Shown: positions 26,925-37,493, counted from the stretch's first letter. The stretch: 40,403 bases of DNA from Cyclobacteriaceae bacterium (GCA_012033595.1 JAAUQL010000048.1:1-40403), one strand, 5' to 3'. Translations and numbers: made by a program. Notes: generated by a model from the letters alone, not told the origin.

Positions 26925-28637
26925 ATGAAAAGCATATTTCAATATATTTTTATAGGTCTGCTGGTCTTCATGTCATTTGGCTGTGAAGACTACCTGGAGC
27001 CGCTGGATGAGAATCTTTCATCAGAAGACCGACTGCTATTTGACCCGGCATTTGCCGAAGGGGTGTTATTGAATTCCTATATCGAAATGTTCGATTATTT
27101 TGGGATGGGCAATGTCAATACCGATGATGCCGTAGCCAACAATTTGGATAATTTCAACAGACGAATGGCCATTGGCGAGTGGAGGGCAGACAACAACCCC
27201 ATGAGTAGGTGGAACAAATATGAATCTGTATTCTTTATCAACAGATTTATCAGCTCTATCGATAATGTACAGTGGAAAAGAGATGAAGTCACCAATGAGC
27301 TGTTTAAAATGAGGCTGAGCGGGGAGGCTTATGCCATGCGTGCAATATTCCATTACTTTATTCTTCAGGCACATGCTGGCAAATCCGATGGAGGTGAATT
27401 GCTGGGAATTCCCTATTACGATGTATTTATTCCGACAGATGGCGATTTCAACCTCCCCCGACTGACTTTTCAGCAAACCCTGGACAGGATCGATGAAGAT
27501 TTGAACGCAGCCTTGGAGCTACTGCCGCTCGATTATTCCGATAGCCCCGATGCTGTACCTCCCCACTATCAATCCTATAGTTTCGATACCTATAAGTTTG
27601 TATTTGGTGCCCTGAACAAAGGCAGAGTTGATGGCCGGTGTGTGAAAGCTTTTCAAGCAAAATTGTATTTGCTGGCCGCAAGTCCGGCATATCTCAATGG
27701 AGCAGGATATTGGGAGAAAGCTGCTGAAAAAGCAGCGGCCATTCTTGCCGACAAAGGTGGCTTGTCTTACCTCGATCCGCTTGGAGGTGTGTACTATGCG
27801 CAAAATGAAGCAACTATGCTTTCTTTAAAAGAATTGATGTGGCGCGGTTCGGTTTATACAGGGGCATGGGTCGAAGAAGCGCAATTGCCTCCGTCGCTCA
27901 ACGGCAGGGCAGAAACCAACCCCACTCAGGATTTAGTGGATGCTTTCCCGATGGCAGACGGCACCCCAATTGGTATGTCCACAGCATATGACCCAAATAT
28001 GCCTTATACCGCCAGAGACCCGCGTCTTGCCAGGTATATCCTCTACAATGGCAACGAGATCGGCGGCAGGGTAATTTACACCGGCAAAGGCGCAGGTATA
28101 AATACTGTTGACTCAATAGCCAGTTTGTCAACACGCTCAGGTTACTATCTCAAAAAATTGTTGCAGCCCAATGTAGTGATTTCTAATGACGGTACGGTCA
28201 CCTCGGTACCACGCACAAATGTGTTTTTGCGCTATACCGATATCTTTCTGGTATTGGCAGAGGCAGCTAATGAAGCAGGAGGGCCTGATTTTACCGTAGA
28301 GGGGATGTCTGCCAGAAATATTCTTGCTGCCATCCGCCAACGTGCAGGTATCACCGGCGATAGCTATCTGGCTTCGATCAGCAGTAAAGAGGAGATGAGA
28401 AATTTGATTCAGAACGAACGGAGAATAGAGCTGTGCTTCGAGGGACAAAGATTTTGGGATATGAGACGATGGGAACTTGACCTCAATGAGTCGCTGCAAG
28501 GCATATATCATAATGGCTCTTCGTACCAATATTTCAAGGTTGAAGACAGGGTATATCCCCCTCATGGAATCTATGGTCCAATTCCCTATCTAGAGACGAT
28601 AAAGTTTAATGCGTTGAAGCAAAACGCGGGTTGGTAA
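26925..28637 (+). CDS. Second SusD/RagB-family glycan-binding lipoprotein (XusD-like)
   Basis: This is a 570-residue SusD homologue with lipoprotein signal MKSIFQYIFIGLLVFMSFGC (Cys20) followed by EDYLEPLDE. Family blocks include SGEAYAMRAIFHYFILQAHA, KAFQAKLYLLAASPAY, AAIRQRAGITG and ERRIELCFEGQRFWDMRRWE, with an ending LKQNAGW. It is the partner of the second SusC. Its short distance to neighbours (22 bp upstream, 19 bp downstream) supports one operon. Confidence 0.94.
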   Translation: MKSIFQYIFIGLLVFMSFGCEDYLEPLDENLSSEDRLLFDPAFAEGVLLNSYIEMFDYFGMGNVNTDDAVANNLDNFNRRMAIGEWRADNNPMSRWNKYESVFFINRFISSIDNVQWKRDEVTNELFKMRLSGEAYAMRAIFHYFILQAHAGKSDGGELLGIPYYDVFIPTDGDFNLPRLTFQQTLDRIDEDLNAALELLPLDYSDSPDAVPPHYQSYSFDTYKFVFGALNKGRVDGRCVKAFQAKLYLLAASPAYLNGAGYWEKAAEKAAAILADKGGLSYLDPLGGVYYAQNEATMLSLKELMWRGSVYTGAWVEEAQLPPSLNGRAETNPTQDLVDAFPMADGTPIGMSTAYDPNMPYTARDPRLARYILYNGNEIGGRVIYTGKGAGINTVDSIASLSTRSGYYLKKLLQPNVVISNDGTVTSVPRTNVFLRYTDIFLVLAEAANEAGGPDFTVEGMSARNILAAIRQRAGITGDSYLASISSKEEMRNLIQNERRIELCFEGQRFWDMRRWELDLNESLQGIYHNGSSYQYFKVEDRVYPPHGIYGPIPYLETIKFNALKQNAGW

Positions 28638-28656
28638 CACCAGTATCTAAAAGAAC

Positions 28657-29694
28657 ATGAATATGAAAAATATAATTAAAATAGCATTCATCATTGTGGC
28701 AGGCATACTCGTAGCCTGCAACAATCAGGAGCCGGTTTTTCCTGACTATTACTATACTTCTGTCTATTTTCCCATTCAATATCCAGCCCGAACGCTGATA
28801 CTTGGTGAATATTCAGAAGGCGACAATTCAATGGACTTGGAGGGTAGATTTGAAATCGGCGTCACTATGTCCGGGGTATATTCCAATAAGGTGGACAGAA
28901 AGGTATATTTTGAAATCGACAACAGCCTGCTCGACAACGTGGCCAATGTTAGAGCCCTGCCTGCTACCCACTATACCTTAGAGCTTGCCAGTCCGGTTAC
29001 TATTCCGGCAGGTAGCATGAAAGGCCGCATTACCGTGCAACTGACGGAGGCATTTTTCAATGATACGCTCGCGATTGCGCCGGTAAAAAATACGAATTAT
29101 GTGATTCCGCTGGTAATAACGCAAATCGAAAACCTGGATTCGCTTTTGTCGGGCATTCCGGCGGTGCAATCGCCGCGTGTGCATGCCATTGAAGATTGGG
29201 AAGCACTTCCCCAGGATTTTACCATGTACGGCATCAAGTATATGAATGAATATCATGGCCATTATCTGAGAAGGGGCGTGGACGTAATGACAAAGTCAAG
29301 TGGAGAAACCGTAAGTTCGACCTATCATGCCGACTATGTGGTAAGGGATGAATTGGTTATGTTGACTACCTCCGGTCGCAATAAAGTGATGTACGAAAAC
29401 ATGGTGAGAAGAGGCACAGAAGGTAGCCCCGGAAACGTAAAGATGGAGCTTAATTTCAGCGATGGCAATACGGGTTCTATCTCTGGAGTGAGAGACGGCC
29501 AATACAATGTTTCGGGAGTTGGCAAGTTTGTGCCCGATGGCGACGAATGGGGAGGCAAGGCTCAGGATGTCATTTATCTGGATTATTCTTATACTGATGT
29601 TGCCAACAGCGAAACCCACGCTGTGAAAGATACACTCGTGATAAGAGACCGGGCAGCGATATTTGAGGAATACAGCGTAGCGCTTTTCGACTAG
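28657..29694 (+). CDS. DUF1735/DUF5627-type surface lipoprotein (XusE position)
   Basis: This 345-residue outer-membrane lipoprotein has the signal IIKIAFIIVAGILVACNN with lipobox ILVAC (Cys21, or Cys19 if translation starts at the second ATG at 28663). The N-terminal part (about 50-170) resembles DUF1735, with FEIGVTMSGVYSNKVDRKVY, LPATHYTLE and IPAGSMKGRITVQL. The C-terminal part (about 185-340) resembles DUF5627, with FTMYGIKYMNEYHGHYLRRG and a beta-rich tail. Genes of this type occupy the fifth position of xylan PULs, after SusC-D-C-D, and act as accessory surface glycan-binding proteins. Domain names come from memory of family features and position. Confidence 0.82.
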   Translation: MNMKNIIKIAFIIVAGILVACNNQEPVFPDYYYTSVYFPIQYPARTLILGEYSEGDNSMDLEGRFEIGVTMSGVYSNKVDRKVYFEIDNSLLDNVANVRALPATHYTLELASPVTIPAGSMKGRITVQLTEAFFNDTLAIAPVKNTNYVIPLVITQIENLDSLLSGIPAVQSPRVHAIEDWEALPQDFTMYGIKYMNEYHGHYLRRGVDVMTKSSGETVSSTYHADYVVRDELVMLTTSGRNKVMYENMVRRGTEGSPGNVKMELNFSDGNTGSISGVRDGQYNVSGVGKFVPDGDEWGGKAQDVIYLDYSYTDVANSETHAVKDTLVIRDRAAIFEEYSVALFD

Positions 29695-29720
29695 TTCTAA
29701 TTTTTAAAAAAGTTACGAAC

Positions 29721-31319
29721 ATGAAAAATTTTATAACGAACAAACTTGTCTTCAGGTACGGCATATTGCTGGCTGGTTTTGCATTGCTTTTTATAAGTTC
29801 TTGCAATGATGAAAGTGATGAAATAGGAAGTGCAGCCAGCATGTCCATGAAAACCATGCCCAAAGTGCACTATGTGATCGGCGAGACGCTGGATCTTTCC
29901 AGCATGGTGATAACAGAAGGTCAGGGTAGCGCGGCAAAAGATATCCCTTACGCATCGTTTGCCAGCGAAGGGATAATCTGCGAACCCGAAAATGGAACGA
30001 CACTGACTTTTGATCATGAGTCGCTGATTGTAAAAAATACGAAAACAGGCGCAGGATTGACGCAGGACATAGACGTGACCAACAGCATAGCCGCTATGGT
30101 GGTGAAAACTCCTCCTTTGACCGATTATTTCACAGGTGAGTTACTCGATTTAACCGGGCTGGTGGTTGAGGCAACTTTAGAAAACGGCAATAAGATAGAT
30201 ATACCGTTGGATGAACTGGGGCAGCGCTACACGGTGACCCCGCCTCACGGCCAGGTGCTTGCAGCATCCAATGATCAGGTCAAAATCACCCACATTGCCA
30301 CCAACGTGAGCACCATGTTGCCCTTATCTGTAACTGACTTCATTCCTACCTCGGCAATGGTAGTGAGCGGACCGGCTAAATCAAGCTATAATATCGGTGA
30401 AAAGATGGCTTTGGATGGGTTGGTAGTGAAATATGAAACAACTGCCGGAATTACCAAAGAAATAGCCGCAGCCAATTTCGATCTGTATGGAATAAGTACA
30501 AGCCCGGCAGACAAAGCCCTGGTTGGGGTCTCGACATCTGCGATACAGATCGTACATCAGGCAACTGGGGTCAATACCTTCTTCGATTTAGAGGTCATTC
30601 CGCTGGAGATTACCGCCATGTCCATCAAATTTAAGCCAAACAAAACCTTGTATGAGGTCGGACAAGCAATTGATCTCTCCGGATTAATCCTTACCCTATC
30701 AGTACCTGGCAGTAGCAGCATAGAGGTAGAAGCTGCCAATTTCGATATTTACGGCATTGTGACAGATCCCGCTCAAGGCGAAACGTATACCAGCTCTATG
30801 AGTGAGATAGTGATTTCTTATCCGGGATATGGTTCAACACTTTCTATTGCTCTGGGTTCGGAAATCATTTATGAATCCGACTTTGCCAACGCCGGAACAG
30901 CAAGCTGGTTTCTGGGTAAGAATGATGGAGGATCAGGCAAACTTTTGGTTGAAAATGGAAACTTGGTAGTAAAAGATATTGTGAAAGGTGCCTACCCCTG
31001 GTCGGTACAATTGATGATACCAGATATCACCATAGAAAAGGGGAGCAAATACAAATACACCATTGTTTCCAGAAAATATGATCCTGGTGTACCCGATTAC
31101 TGGTTGACTGTTTCCATCGGGGATGGCGATGGTCGTGATGGATGGGGAGCATACGACGGAGGTGACAATGGAATATGGTTTGCTGCAAATGCCTGGCAAA
31201 CGGTTACCAAGGAGTTTGTGATGGGTAAGGAAACCACCGACAAGGCGCGACTAGTATTCGAAATAGGGGGAAATGCCTATCCACTTGAGATTCAATATGT
31301 GAAAATTGAGAAACTGTAA
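29721..31319 (+). CDS. Lipoprotein with four Ig-like repeats and a C-terminal carbohydrate-binding module
   Basis: This 532-residue outer-membrane lipoprotein has lipobox LFISSC (Cys28). Four tandem bacterial Ig-like modules of 85-88 residues follow. Each carries a motif of the type GExLDLxGLVV at about residues 54, 139, 226 and 314, with internal blocks such as AANFDLYGISTSPA and AANFDIYGIVTDPA. From about residue 382 a beta-sandwich resembling a CBM4/9-type module begins (IIYESDFANAGTASWFLGK) and runs to the end. The design suggests a stalk that projects a glycan-binding head from the cell surface, serving the SusC/SusD transporters encoded upstream. It is the last gene before the operon terminator. 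The family assignment of the head is by fold pattern only. Confidence 0.82.
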   Translation: MKNFITNKLVFRYGILLAGFALLFISSCNDESDEIGSAASMSMKTMPKVHYVIGETLDLSSMVITEGQGSAAKDIPYASFASEGIICEPENGTTLTFDHESLIVKNTKTGAGLTQDIDVTNSIAAMVVKTPPLTDYFTGELLDLTGLVVEATLENGNKIDIPLDELGQRYTVTPPHGQVLAASNDQVKITHIATNVSTMLPLSVTDFIPTSAMVVSGPAKSSYNIGEKMALDGLVVKYETTAGITKEIAAANFDLYGISTSPADKALVGVSTSAIQIVHQATGVNTFFDLEVIPLEITAMSIKFKPNKTLYEVGQAIDLSGLILTLSVPGSSSIEVEAANFDIYGIVTDPAQGETYTSSMSEIVISYPGYGSTLSIALGSEIIYESDFANAGTASWFLGKNDGGSGKLLVENGNLVVKDIVKGAYPWSVQLMIPDITIEKGSKYKYTIVSRKYDPGVPDYWLTVSIGDGDGRDGWGAYDGGDNGIWFAANAWQTVTKEFVMGKETTDKARLVFEIGGNAYPLEIQYVKIEKL

Positions 31320-31358
31320 AAGTATCAGCAGTTTCATAAGAAGATTCCTGTTTTATCG

Positions 31359-31386
31359 AAAAGGAGCACCAAAAATGCTCCTTTTT
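31359..31386 (+). terminator. Strong intrinsic terminator of the susCD operon
   Basis: AAAAGGAGCA (31359-31368) pairs with TGCTCCTTTT (31376-31385) around a 7-nt loop, and the T-rich 3' arm serves as the U-tract. It lies 40 bp after the Ig/CBM lipoprotein stop and separates the import operon from the glycoside hydrolase genes. Confidence 0.88.
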
Positions 31387-31580
31387 AATAAATCAATTTC
31401 AGATTGGTTCTGCTGTTTGTTTTGAAGGAGATCAATTTTCAATTTTTAAAATCATACAATACAGGCACATGGCATACCTGATTTTTTACATGAAGATCAA
31501 ATCAAACGCATTGAAAGCGTCAGATACTATTAATGGCTTATACAGCATACTTTATAAGCTAAAACTATAAGCGAAATGTT
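31387..31580 (+). promoter_or_regulatory. Upstream region of the GH10 gene
   Basis: About 195 bp of AT-rich sequence after the operon terminator must hold the GH10 promoter. The 12-mer ATACTATTAATG at 31524-31535 also occurs directly before the GH5 gene (35884-35895). No clear TAnnTTTG box is seen, consistent with use of another sigma factor, but not proof of it. Confidence 0.35.
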
Positions 31581-33697
31581 ATGAAAAAATATGTCTATTG
31601 TCAGTCGCGCTGGTATTACTTAGCGCGTACTACAGCAAAGGGGATCAAGTCCCTCCCGGTGGCCAAAATATCATCCTGGATGCCCTGTCAAACTATTCCA
31701 CGGTTGGAGGAAACGAAATTGGAAGTATAGAAATCCTTGATGTTGACCATTCAGCATTCAGCAAAGCATTTAAGGTAGAAGTCAAAAACATCCCGGCCAA
31801 TTCTTACAATTTCCAATTGAAGTTCAAGCCGCATAGGGAATTTAAAAAGGATGATGTTTATCTCTTATCATTCTGGGCTCGATGCACTGTGTCTTCATCT
31901 GAGGCCGGCGATGGCCTGCTCACGGCCATTATCGAGCATAGCCGCACCTACGACAAAGTGCTGGATTATTCGGCATCGCCTGGTGCGGAATGGAGGCATT
32001 TTCTGTATGGCTTTGAAGGAAGCAACGACCTCGCTTTGGAAAATCTTAATGTGGCCATGTTTCTTGGCCATGGCATTCAAACCATAGAAATAGCCGATAT
32101 TCAAGTTTTGAGTTACGGCACAAGCTTAAAATTGGAGGATTTGCCGGTAATCGAGATCTACTACAATGGAAAGGAAGAAGATGCCCCCTGGCGTGTCGAG
32201 GCAAATGAACGGATTGCCAGGTTTAGGAAAGGCGCATTGAATCTGATTCTGGAAAATGGTGGAGCAGCCGTGTCGGGAGCAGAAGTGACCATCGCAATGA
32301 AAAAACACAAGTTTTCGTTTGGTTCTGCCATAGATGGCTCCTTATACCTGGAGAACAAAAAGTATAGAGATACATTTCATAGTCTGTTCAACGAAGCAGT
32401 GTTCGAAAACGATTTGAAGTGGCCAAACTGGGTATGGAAAAAAGACCACAGCTACATCAAATCTGTCTTGGATTCATTGGATAAGAGAAATACAAGCGCA
32501 AGAGGTCATAATGCCATTTGGCCGGGATGGCAATTTTTACCGGATTTTGTGGAGGATTTAAAGTACGATCCGGCAGCACTGAAAAAGGCCTGCGAAGACC
32601 ACATCGATGAAGTGATTGGTTTTACCCGGGGTCGAATGGCAGACTGGGACATCATGAATGAGCCGAGGGTCAATCATGACATTCAGGATATTCTTGGCGA
32701 TGAAGTTATGGCCGACTGGTTTATCCGCGCCAAACGCCTCGACCCTACCATGAAATGCTATATCAATGACTACGGCATCCTGACCAATGGGGGCTTTCAG
32801 CAAAACTACCAGGATACCTACTACAACACCATTGAATATATCGAGAACATTGGTGGAGCAGTAGATGGCATTGGCATTCAGGGTCATTTTGCAGAGGCCG
32901 TTACCGGTATTCCCCGCGTGCTCACTATCCTGGATCGATTTTCAAACCTGGGCAAGGAAATCAAGATTACCGAATTTGATGTAAATTCGACCAACGATGA
33001 GTTGAAATCTTCGTACACCAGAGATTTTCTTACCGCACTTTTTAGCCATCCTTATGTCGGTGGCGTATTGAGTTGGGGATTTTGGGCCGGGCGTCACTGG
33101 AGGCCTGAAGCTGCTTATATCGATGAACAATGGAATCTTAATGCCAATGGAAAGATGTTTGAAAAGCTTGTGCATGAAGACTGGTGGACAGCCGCGCAAA
33201 CTGGCCAAACGGCAGCCGATGGAAGGCTGAATTTCGGCGATGTATTTCTTGGCCAATACGAGATCACCATCAGCAATGGAGGGGAAAAAACAGTGATCAC
33301 TACCGATATCCATTTCAATGATATCAATATCATCACCATAGATTTAAGCACAAATACGGTAAAGTCAGCAATCGGCGAAAACCATCCTGAAACTCCGGTA
33401 TTTACCATTGCCGCCCCGAATGAACCTGAGATCATTACTTCCGCCCATGAGCAAACTTACTTTGCCGACAGCGGTATTAAAATATTCCCCAACCCCAGTG
33501 GTGGGCGTATCCACGTGAGGTCTGATGAAGCAGAGCTGGCGCGCGTGAGTATCCGGGACCTGAGCGGAAGATGTATGTATGATACAAAAGCTTGTGGTAG
33601 CACCTATGAGGGAGAAACCAACCTGAGGCAAGGTGTTTATTTGCTCACCGTACAGACCGAAGACAAAATCCATGAGTGCAAGATCGTGATCAACTGA
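31581..33697 (+). CDS. GH10 endo-beta-1,4-xylanase with N-terminal CBM-like and T9SS sorting domains
   Basis: This is a secreted xylanase. The main frame opens at 31598 without ATG; adding one A to the A6 run at 31584-31589 joins it to ATG 31581 and gives a good signal peptide, MKKICLLSVALVLLSAYY (705 residues). Residues of about 25-175 form a CBM4/9-like beta-sandwich. The GH10 barrel follows (about 205-545), with ENDLKWPNW, ARGHNAIWPGW, the acid/base Glu in DWDIMNEP (E361) and the nucleophile Glu in KITEFDVN (E465). The C-terminal 75 residues are a T9SS type A sorting domain (IKIFPNPSGGRIHV to IVIN). It cuts the xylan backbone outside the cell and feeds the upstream SusCD systems. The start-proximal indel is probably a sequencing error. 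Confidence 0.93.
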
Positions 33698-33852
33698 TCT
33701 TAATTTCAAGCGATTCAACAATGCCGCATAATTCGCGCTTTGGAGAAATTGCCTGTGCAAAGGAATAACATATAGATGTGGTGATCGGTATATTTATCAA
33801 GGCTTACCATGGGGTTTTAGATAACATTCAGCAATCATAAAAATTTTGAGTG

Positions 33853-35807
33853 ATGATGTGTAACATATTTGGGTTCACCCTTTTTCGAGGGAGAATCGGC
33901 AATGCGATTGCATTTGCGGCACCACATAATATTTTGAAAGGTGCGTTTATCGCAATGTGTGTGTTGAGTCCCCCGGCATTTTCCCAGATCTCAGTTACAG
34001 TTGATTTGGAGCAGGAAGGGCGGGCATATTCAAAATATATATTTGGAAAAACAATTCTTTTCTGGGCGATCCAAACAGCCAGTTGTCGGTAGCTGAGCAC
34101 CTGAGGCTCAAAGATTCGGGAATCACCATTTTTCGGGAAAATGGGGGTAACAACAGTACCAAATACAATTGGCGACGCAAAATGAGCAGCCATCCAGACT
34201 GGTACAACAATGTATATACCCATAGCTGGGACTACAAGGCGCAAACCATTGCCGGGCACTTCCCTGACGCACAGGCAATATTCGGATTGCAGCTTATTGG
34301 CAAGTCGGCCAAAACCAACCAGCATAATTTCAACGATTGGGGATACAACCAGTCAAAATGGTGGGATGGGGTACATCAAAACCTGGCTGGAAGCGGGATT
34401 GTCAATCCTTCAGGTGGGGGCTTAGCCTTAGCAGAGGGCAACCCCGAGCTTTATTTGATGGACTGGCCGGCAGATTCTACCGTGGAGATATTTGACCTTT
34501 GGTTTGGAGAAAATGGGCTGGGGCTGGATCAAAACCAGTTTGCCTATTGGTGCATGGACAATGAACCAAGTATCTGGGAAGGTACGCATGACGACATTGC
34601 CAAAGAAAGTGACACTGCAGAAGATTACTTTCAAAAGTACCTCAAGGTAGCTAAAGCGGCCAGAGCCAAATTTCCGGCCATCAAATTGATCGGCCCTATT
34701 TTGGCCAATGAGTGGCAGTGGTACAACTGGCACAACAAGCGGGTGGCATACAAGGGGGAGACCTATAGCACACTCGAATATTTTATTCTACGCATAGGCG
34801 AAGAGCAAAAGGCTACCGGCATCCGGTTGTTGGACGTGTTGGCCATTCACTTTTATCCTGGCAATACCAACGTATTCGAGGTTGTTCAATTCCACAGAGT
34901 ATTTTTTGACCAATCCTACCACTACCCAGATGCCAATGGAGTGAAAACCATCAATGGAGGCTGGGACAATTCCATCACCACTGAGTACATTTTTAAGCGG
35001 GCCTTGGGGTGGATGGAAAAACACATTGGCGAAGATCACAAGGTAGGATTGGGCATGACAGAAACCGGGGTGAATATTACTGATCAAAACGGAGTGGCCG
35101 TGTGGTATGCTTCCACGTTGGGGGAATTTATGAAATACAATGTTGAAATCTTTACGCCATGGAGCTGGCAGCCAGCCATGTGGGAAGTAGTTAACGTATT
35201 TACTGGATTATCATATGACACGTATTACGATGCAGTATCAAATAATGAAGAGCTGGTTTCTGCCTATACCACAGCCGATCTGGCCAAGGCAAAAGTGACA
35301 AGCATATTGGTGAACAGATCGACCGAAAGCGCACAGGATGTTATTCTGAATATGGAAGGAAGGTATGTGGACAAAGGTTCAGTAAAAGCATATCAATTGA
35401 GCAATCTTGGCAGAGAAGAAACATTCAAATCAGATATCGATAATGCGTTGATCGAAACCAATGTGAAATCCAGTAGCAGCGCCATCACCATCACCATGCC
35501 GCCACTATCTGTGGTAGCAATTACCTTCAACACCAGCACCGAAGTGCTTACCGGCTTCCAAGCACCATTTCGAAGCAACACTTTCAGGGTTTATCCTAGT
35601 CCTTGCCAGAGCGGATTTTTGACCATAGAATATGATGATGTACAAGCTAAGCACATTAGCCTGTTTTCTGCCGATGGAAAAGAAATCAGATACATTGCCA
35701 ATCCTTCTCATGAGATAGATTTAAGGCATTTGGCGCCTGGTCTTTACTTCCTCCACATAAATTCCGACAAAGGGACTTTTGCAGAGCGCATACTGATCAA
35801 TTATTGA
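33853..35807 (+). pseudogene. GH44 endoglucanase/xyloglucanase with T9SS sorting domain, single frameshift
   Basis: This is a secreted GH44 retaining endo-glycanase acting on cellulose-type glucans or xyloglucan. The first frame (ATG 33853) runs through a signal peptide (cleavage near PPAFSQ) and into SVTVDLEQEGRAYSKYIFGK. It is broken at an A5 run (34047-34051); one more A continues as NNSFLGDPNSQLSVAEHLRL into the main frame ending at 35807. The restored length is 651 residues. The acid/base is E238 in WCMDNEPSIW and the nucleophile E404 in GMTETGVN. A beta-sandwich domain and a type A sorting domain (FRVYPSPCQSGFLTIEY to RILINY) follow. The catalytic spacing of 166 residues fits GH44. It sits between GH10 and GH5 genes. 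The lone homopolymer indel suggests an intact gene in vivo. Confidence 0.87.
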
Positions 35808-35897
35808 AGCAACAGGAATGGGGCAGTTGTGAATAATGAACACTATGAAACGTAGTTTTAGAAGACATAAATATTTCCATACCATACTATTAATGAC

Positions 35898-36890
35898 ATG
35901 AAAAATATAGTTACACTTTTCGCTTTGTTCATATTTGTTCAGATGAATGCATTGGCTCAGCTTTCGAGGCTCAGCGTGTCTGGCAATAAAATAGTGAACG
36001 AAGCCGGCGAAACCATTGTATTGCGCGGCCTCAATGCCAGTGATCCTGCCAAGCTGCATCGTGAAGGTCACTGGGACCGCGCCTACTTTGAGGAAGTCAA
36101 AAAATGGGGAGCGAATGTCATCCGCTTTCCGGTTCATCCCGATCAATGGCGGCAGCTTGGTGAAAAGGAATATGTACAGTTGCTGGATTTGGGGGTAGAA
36201 TGGGCTGGCGAATTGGGCATATATGTCATCATCGATTGGCACAGCATAGGCAATCTGCGCACTTCCCTCTATCAAAATGATACGTACGACACCGATTTGA
36301 AGGAGACCTATCGGTTTTGGCGTACTATGGCCAGGCAGTATAAAAGCAACCACACCGTAGCCTTTTTCGAATTTTTCAACGAGCCAACAGTGATCAACGG
36401 CCAACTGGGCACTTGTACCTGGGCGGAGTGGCGAGCAATGATGGAGGAATTGATACTAATAGTGCGTGCTAATGGAGCCAGCGCCATACCGCTCATTGCC
36501 GGGTTTAACTGGGCTTATGATCTTACGGAAGTGATGAAAAACCCTGTCAATGCCGAAGGTATAGCCTATGTGAGCCATCCTTATCCGCAAAAGCGCGATA
36601 AGCCCTGGGAGGAGAAATGGACTGCGGACTGGGGACATGTGGCGGAAAAATACCCTATAGTGCTCACTGAAATCGGATTTAGTGGAGCCGACGAACGGGG
36701 CGCCCACATACCAGTCATCAGCGATGAATCGTATGGAGAGGCCATTGTGGCATATTGCGATAAAAAAGGCATATCATACCTCGTGTGGGTGTTTGACCCG
36801 CAGTGGGCACCCATGCTCTTTAGCGACTGGGATTTCACCCCTACACGACAAGGCCGCTTTTTCAAGAAAGTACTTCAGGGCTATCGGTAG
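35898..36890 (+). CDS. GH5-family secreted endo-glycanase (cellulase type)
   Basis: This is a 330-residue single-domain GH5 enzyme with signal peptide MKNIVTLFALFIFVQMNALA. GH5 blocks in order are IVLRGLNASDP, WGANVIRFPVHPDQW, YVIIDWHSIGN, the acid/base in FFEFFNEPTV (E162), YVSHPYPQKRDKPWEE, the nucleophile in VLTEIGFSGA (E258) and YLVWVFDPQWAP. It acts on beta-1,4-glucan-type chains, but the subfamily and so the exact substrate is uncertain. Unlike the GH10 and GH44 products it has no T9SS sorting domain and stops right after the barrel, so it may stay periplasmic and process imported oligosaccharides. Confidence 0.9.
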   Translation: MKNIVTLFALFIFVQMNALAQLSRLSVSGNKIVNEAGETIVLRGLNASDPAKLHREGHWDRAYFEEVKKWGANVIRFPVHPDQWRQLGEKEYVQLLDLGVEWAGELGIYVIIDWHSIGNLRTSLYQNDTYDTDLKETYRFWRTMARQYKSNHTVAFFEFFNEPTVINGQLGTCTWAEWRAMMEELILIVRANGASAIPLIAGFNWAYDLTEVMKNPVNAEGIAYVSHPYPQKRDKPWEEKWTADWGHVAEKYPIVLTEIGFSGADERGAHIPVISDESYGEAIVAYCDKKGISYLVWVFDPQWAPMLFSDWDFTPTRQGRFFKKVLQGYR

Positions 36891-37071
36891 TTTATCCCTA
36901 AGCTGGGGATCCATTCATAGGTGAAAGACCCCGGGAGGTATGCGATCCAATATTTCTATCTATTCTTCCGGGTCAATAAGCGACGCTGTTGCCGTGTTGA
37001 TTGCCCAACTTATTGAAGTGCAATACGTCTTATAGCATAAACCTACAATAATCAGGAAACCAACTATAACC

Positions 37072-37493
37072 ATGCAAACAACATATACATCGGCCTACAC
37101 CACGGTGATCAAGGCGCCGGTACCTTCCGTGTGGAATGCGCTTACCGATCCTGAAAAAGTAAAAAAATATTTCTTCGGCTCCGACCAGCAATGCGACTGG
37201 AAAGTGGGCAGCGATATTATCTGGAAAGGTTCCTATGATGGCAAAACTTATGAGGACAAGGGCAAAATATTGGCGTATGAGCCCATGAAGCGTATTATTT
37301 ATAGCTATCTCAGCAACTGGAGCGGACTGCCCGACAAGCCGAAAATTACCTTCGGGTAAGCTACGAATTGAGCCCTGTGGACGAAGGCACCAAGCTGACC
37401 ATCACCCAGTCCAACTATGATCAGGAAAAGGCAAACCACTCTGCAGCTAACTGGGCCAGGGTGATCGATGGATTAAAGCAAATCGTGGAATAG
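37072..37493 (+). pseudogene. SRPBCC (AHSA1-like) domain protein, single frameshift
   Basis: This is a START/Bet v1-like SRPBCC protein of the AHSA1/activator type, a small cytoplasmic hydrophobic-pocket fold. The first frame (ATG 37072, TTVIKAPVPSVWNALTDPEK, then KVGSDIIWKGSYDGK) stops at 37359. One added base in TTCGGGTAAG (37351-37360) continues the protein as VSYELSPVDEGTKLTITQSN and on to TAG at 37493, giving 140 residues, the usual length. The ligand is unknown. No operon partner is evident. The break is again a single base in a short homopolymer context. Confidence 0.82.
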
